A stretch of 26,993 nt of DNA from DATCJU01 sp036562635. Its GTDB lineage: Bacteria > Actinomycetota > Actinomycetes > Mycobacteriales > Pseudonocardiaceae. Each line of letters begins with the position of its first letter. Within the stretch, counting starts at the first letter, position 1. The notes beneath the pieces are model-generated. The model saw only the letters and a list, made by a program, of their open reading frames with translations. It made no database searches and was not told where the DNA came from. Positions 25,314 through 26,993 of this stretch are shown piece by piece. Position numbers and translations under genes: made by a program. The DNA lies in assembly GCA_036562635.1 (NCBI GenBank), contig DATCJU010000136.1:1-26993 (forward strand), written 5' to 3'.

Positions 25314-26546
25314 ATGAGCGCCAGCGCCAACTCGGCGACCGGCGGTCGCGACATCAAGGGCCTGGCGGCGGCGCAGCGACTGGGGCGCAGCCTGATGCTG
25401 CCGATCGCCGCACTGCCCGCCGCCGGCCTGCTGCTGCGACTCGGTCAGGACGACCTGCTCGGCAGCATCAACGCGTTGAAGCAGGTGGCCGCCGTGATCA
25501 GCGCGGGCGGCGGTGCCCTGCTCGACAACCTGCCGCTGCTGTTCGCGGTGGGTGTGGCGATCGGTTTCGCCCGCAAGTCGGACGGGACGACCGCACTGGC
25601 CGCCGTCGTCGGCTACCTGGTACTGACCGGTGTCTTCAAGACCATGTCCCCCTTCGTGCTGGGGGAGGCCGAGAGTCCCGCCGATCAGGAGCTGATCAAC
25701 TACGGTGTGCTGGCCGGCCTGGTCACCGGCCTGATCACCGCCGTGCTGTGGCAGCGGTACCACCGGATCAAGCTGCCTCCCTACCTGGCGTTCTTCGGCG
25801 GCCGGCGGTTCGTGCCGATCCTCGTTGCGGGTGTCATGCTGCTGGTCGGCGTGCTACTCGGCCTGGTCTACCCCTGGTTCGACACCGCTCTGACCAAGGT
25901 CGGCGAGTGGGTCACTGGGAGCGCCGTGGTCGGCGGCGGGATCTACGGCACGATCAACCGCCTGCTGATCCCCCTCGGCCTGCACCACATCGTCAACACC
26001 TTCGTGTGGACGGTGTTCGGCGAGTACGACGGTGTCCACGGCGACCTGAACCGCTTCATCAAGGCGCACGACCCCGAGGCCGGCACCTTCATGACCGGTT
26101 TCTTCCCGATCATGATGTTCGCGCTGCCCGCCGCGGCACTGGCCATCTGGCACACCGCCCGGCCCGACCAGCGGAAGGTCGTGGGCGGCATCATGATCTC
26201 CGCCGCGCTGACCTCGTTCGTCACCGGTGTCACCGAGCCGCTGGAGTTCGCGTTCATGTTCGTGGCCTGGCCGCTGTACGTGATCCACGCGGTGCTCACC
26301 GGGACCTCGCTGGCCATCTGCAACGCGCTGGACATCCACCACGGGTTCACGTTCTCCGCGGGTGCCATCGACTACGTGCTGAACTTCGGCATCGCGACCA
26401 ACCCGCTGCTGCTCATCCCGATCGGCCTGGCCTACGCGGCGATCTACTACTTCACCTTCCGCTTCGTGATCACCAGGTGGAACCTGCGCACACCGGGCCG
26501 TGAAGAGGAGCCGGCCCAGGCGGAGGCGGACACCACCAAGGCCTGA
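25314..26546 (+). CDS. nagE: PTS EIIC permease, probably N-acetylglucosamine-specific
   Basis: This membrane component binds and translocates the sugar. The product is 410 residues with about ten hydrophobic helices, starting AAAQRLGRSLMLPIAALPAAG. GVTEPLEFAFMFVAWPLYVIHA is the conserved TEPxEF substrate loop. IHHGFTFSAGAIDYVLNFG is closer to the E. coli NagE segment (HAGFSFSAGAIDY) than to PtsG, so GlcNAc is favoured. No EIIB domain is fused; the acidic tail EEEPAQAEADTTKA ends the protein. GGGAGG lies six bases before the ATG. The upstream DasR-type operator supports GlcNAc, and HPr follows 46 bases downstream. Glucose or a mixed specificity remains possible. Confidence 0.92.
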   Translation: MSASANSATGGRDIKGLAAAQRLGRSLMLPIAALPAAGLLLRLGQDDLLGSINALKQVAAVISAGGGALLDNLPLLFAVGVAIGFARKSDGTTALAAVVGYLVLTGVFKTMSPFVLGEAESPADQELINYGVLAGLVTGLITAVLWQRYHRIKLPPYLAFFGGRRFVPILVAGVMLLVGVLLGLVYPWFDTALTKVGEWVTGSAVVGGGIYGTINRLLIPLGLHHIVNTFVWTVFGEYDGVHGDLNRFIKAHDPEAGTFMTGFFPIMMFALPAAALAIWHTARPDQRKVVGGIMISAALTSFVTGVTEPLEFAFMFVAWPLYVIHAVLTGTSLAICNALDIHHGFTFSAGAIDYVLNFGIATNPLLLIPIGLAYAAIYYFTFRFVITRWNLRTPGREEEPAQAEADTTKA

Positions 26547-26592
26547 GCCCCGGCCGCCACCGGGCACGAGAACCGAGGAGGAAAGGACACTC

Positions 26593-26862
26593 ATGCCGCA
26601 ACGACGGGTCACCGTGGCCAGCAAGGTGGGCCTGCACGCCCGCCCGGCCGCGGTACTGGCCAAGGCCGCGGCCAGCCAGCCGGTTCGCGTCACCATCCAG
26701 AAGGACGGTGGTCAGCCGGTGGATGCCAGCAGCGTGCTGGGGCTGATGACGCTCGGCGCGCTGCACGGTGACGAGGTGGTGCTCAGCGCCGAGGGCGAGG
26801 GCGCCGAGGCCGCGCTGGACGCGCTCGCCGCGCTCATCGCCTCCGATCTCGACCAGGAGTGA
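26593..26862 (+). CDS. ptsH: Phosphocarrier protein HPr
   Basis: HPr shuttles phosphate from enzyme I to EIIA. The product is 89 residues. The phospho-accepting His15 lies in SKVGLHARPAAVLAKAA, and a serine pair (Ser46/Ser47) lies in DASSVLGLMTLGALHGDEV where the regulatory serine occurs in other HPr proteins. Whether an HPr kinase acts here is unknown. ATG at 26593 follows an AGGAGGAAAGGA purine run. The frame continues upstream without a start signal. Position after EIIC suggests it is cotranscribed with it. No enzyme I gene is seen in the window. Confidence 0.95.
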   Translation: MPQRRVTVASKVGLHARPAAVLAKAAASQPVRVTIQKDGGQPVDASSVLGLMTLGALHGDEVVLSAEGEGAEAALDALAALIASDLDQE

Positions 26863-26871
26863 CACCTGACA

Positions 26872-26911
26872 GGTTCGGCCCCGTGCCCCTTGCGGGGCGC
26901 GGGGCCGAACC
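26872..26911. terminator. Terminator after ptsH, possibly bidirectional
   Basis: GGTTCGGCCCCG (26872-26883) pairs perfectly with CGGGGCCGAACC (26900-26911), and an inner GCCCC/GGGGC stem extends it. It lies nine bases after the ptsH stop and 24 bases from the stop of the leftward partial gene, so it could serve both. Confidence 0.75.
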
Positions 26912-26935
26912 GTGCTCGGAGAGCCGTCGTGACCG

Positions 26936-26993
26936 TCAACCGGCCGTCACCGGGAGCGGCAGTGCGCCACCGGTAGCCGCACGCAGCGCCTCC
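26936..26993 (-). CDS. C-terminal end of a leftward gene, unidentified
   Basis: Reading leftward from the edge, 18 codons (EALRAATGGALPLPVTAG) end in TGA at 26938-26936. Third positions are mostly G or C, and the frame ends just before the ptsH hairpin, as expected for convergent genes. The fragment is too short to identify. Confidence 0.4.
   Translation of the reverse strand, partial: EALRAATGGALPLPVTAG

Overview
The window is high-GC actinobacterial chromosome (C or G at most third codon positions). It carries a mycobacterial-type IHF (mIHF), a BldD-type c-di-GMP-binding regulator, an actinobacterial-form PriA and an actinobacterial pyr operon. Gene order combines blocks that are apart in Mycobacterium tuberculosis (pyr-carAB-pyrF-mihF-gmk-rpoZ-coaBC-metK-priA, and nusB-efp-pepQ-aro) but joined in Streptomyces-like chromosomes around bldD. 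A mycelial actinomycete fits, possibly Pseudonocardiales; the family is an inference. The sequence is core chromosome, with no insertion sequence, phage, CRISPR array, tRNA or rRNA seen.

Layout. (1) 1-5445, all leftward: mihF, gmk, rpoZ, coaBC, metK, a SAM methyltransferase and priA (cut by the left edge). (2) 5446-5873 is a gap of about 430 bp without a convincing gene; it holds a perfect 22-bp palindrome just below a candidate promoter. (3) 5874-14670, leftward: pyrR-pyrB-pyrC-(PH-like membrane protein)-carA-carB-pyrF, an almost complete route to UMP (pyrD is absent), closed by a strong terminator. A PyrR-type RNA hairpin abuts the pyrR ribosome-binding site. (4) bldD runs rightward and is convergent with nusB; each ends in its own strong hairpin. 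(5) 15888-18064, leftward: nusB, efp, pepQ-type peptidase. (6) A rightward four-helix membrane gene, apparently leaderless, lies divergent from the peptidase. (7) 18647-23972, leftward: aroQ, aroB, a winged-helix AlkZ-like gene, aroK, aroC and a prepilin peptidase. (8) 24102-26862: a divergent phosphotransferase (PTS) locus. EIIB and EIIA run leftward; EIIC and HPr run rightward. A DasR-type operator sits in the divergent region, followed by a proline-rich small ORF in the EIIC leader. (9) A probable C-terminal fragment of a leftward gene enters at the right edge.

Functional logic. Most of the window is housekeeping: pyrimidine and shikimate synthesis, GMP to GDP, CoA and SAM synthesis, transcription and translation factors, and replication restart. 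Adjacent leftward genes repeatedly overlap by four bases (GTGA or ATGA), implying translational coupling. The regulatory parts are the most interesting: the PyrR hairpin, the mihF-upstream palindrome, paired leaderless promoters, and the nag-type PTS leader with operator and polyproline ORF. No wholly new multi-gene system was found. The best candidates for something undescribed are the proline-rich leader ORF and the palindrome. Promoters, operators and RNA elements were read by eye against consensus and are tentative.
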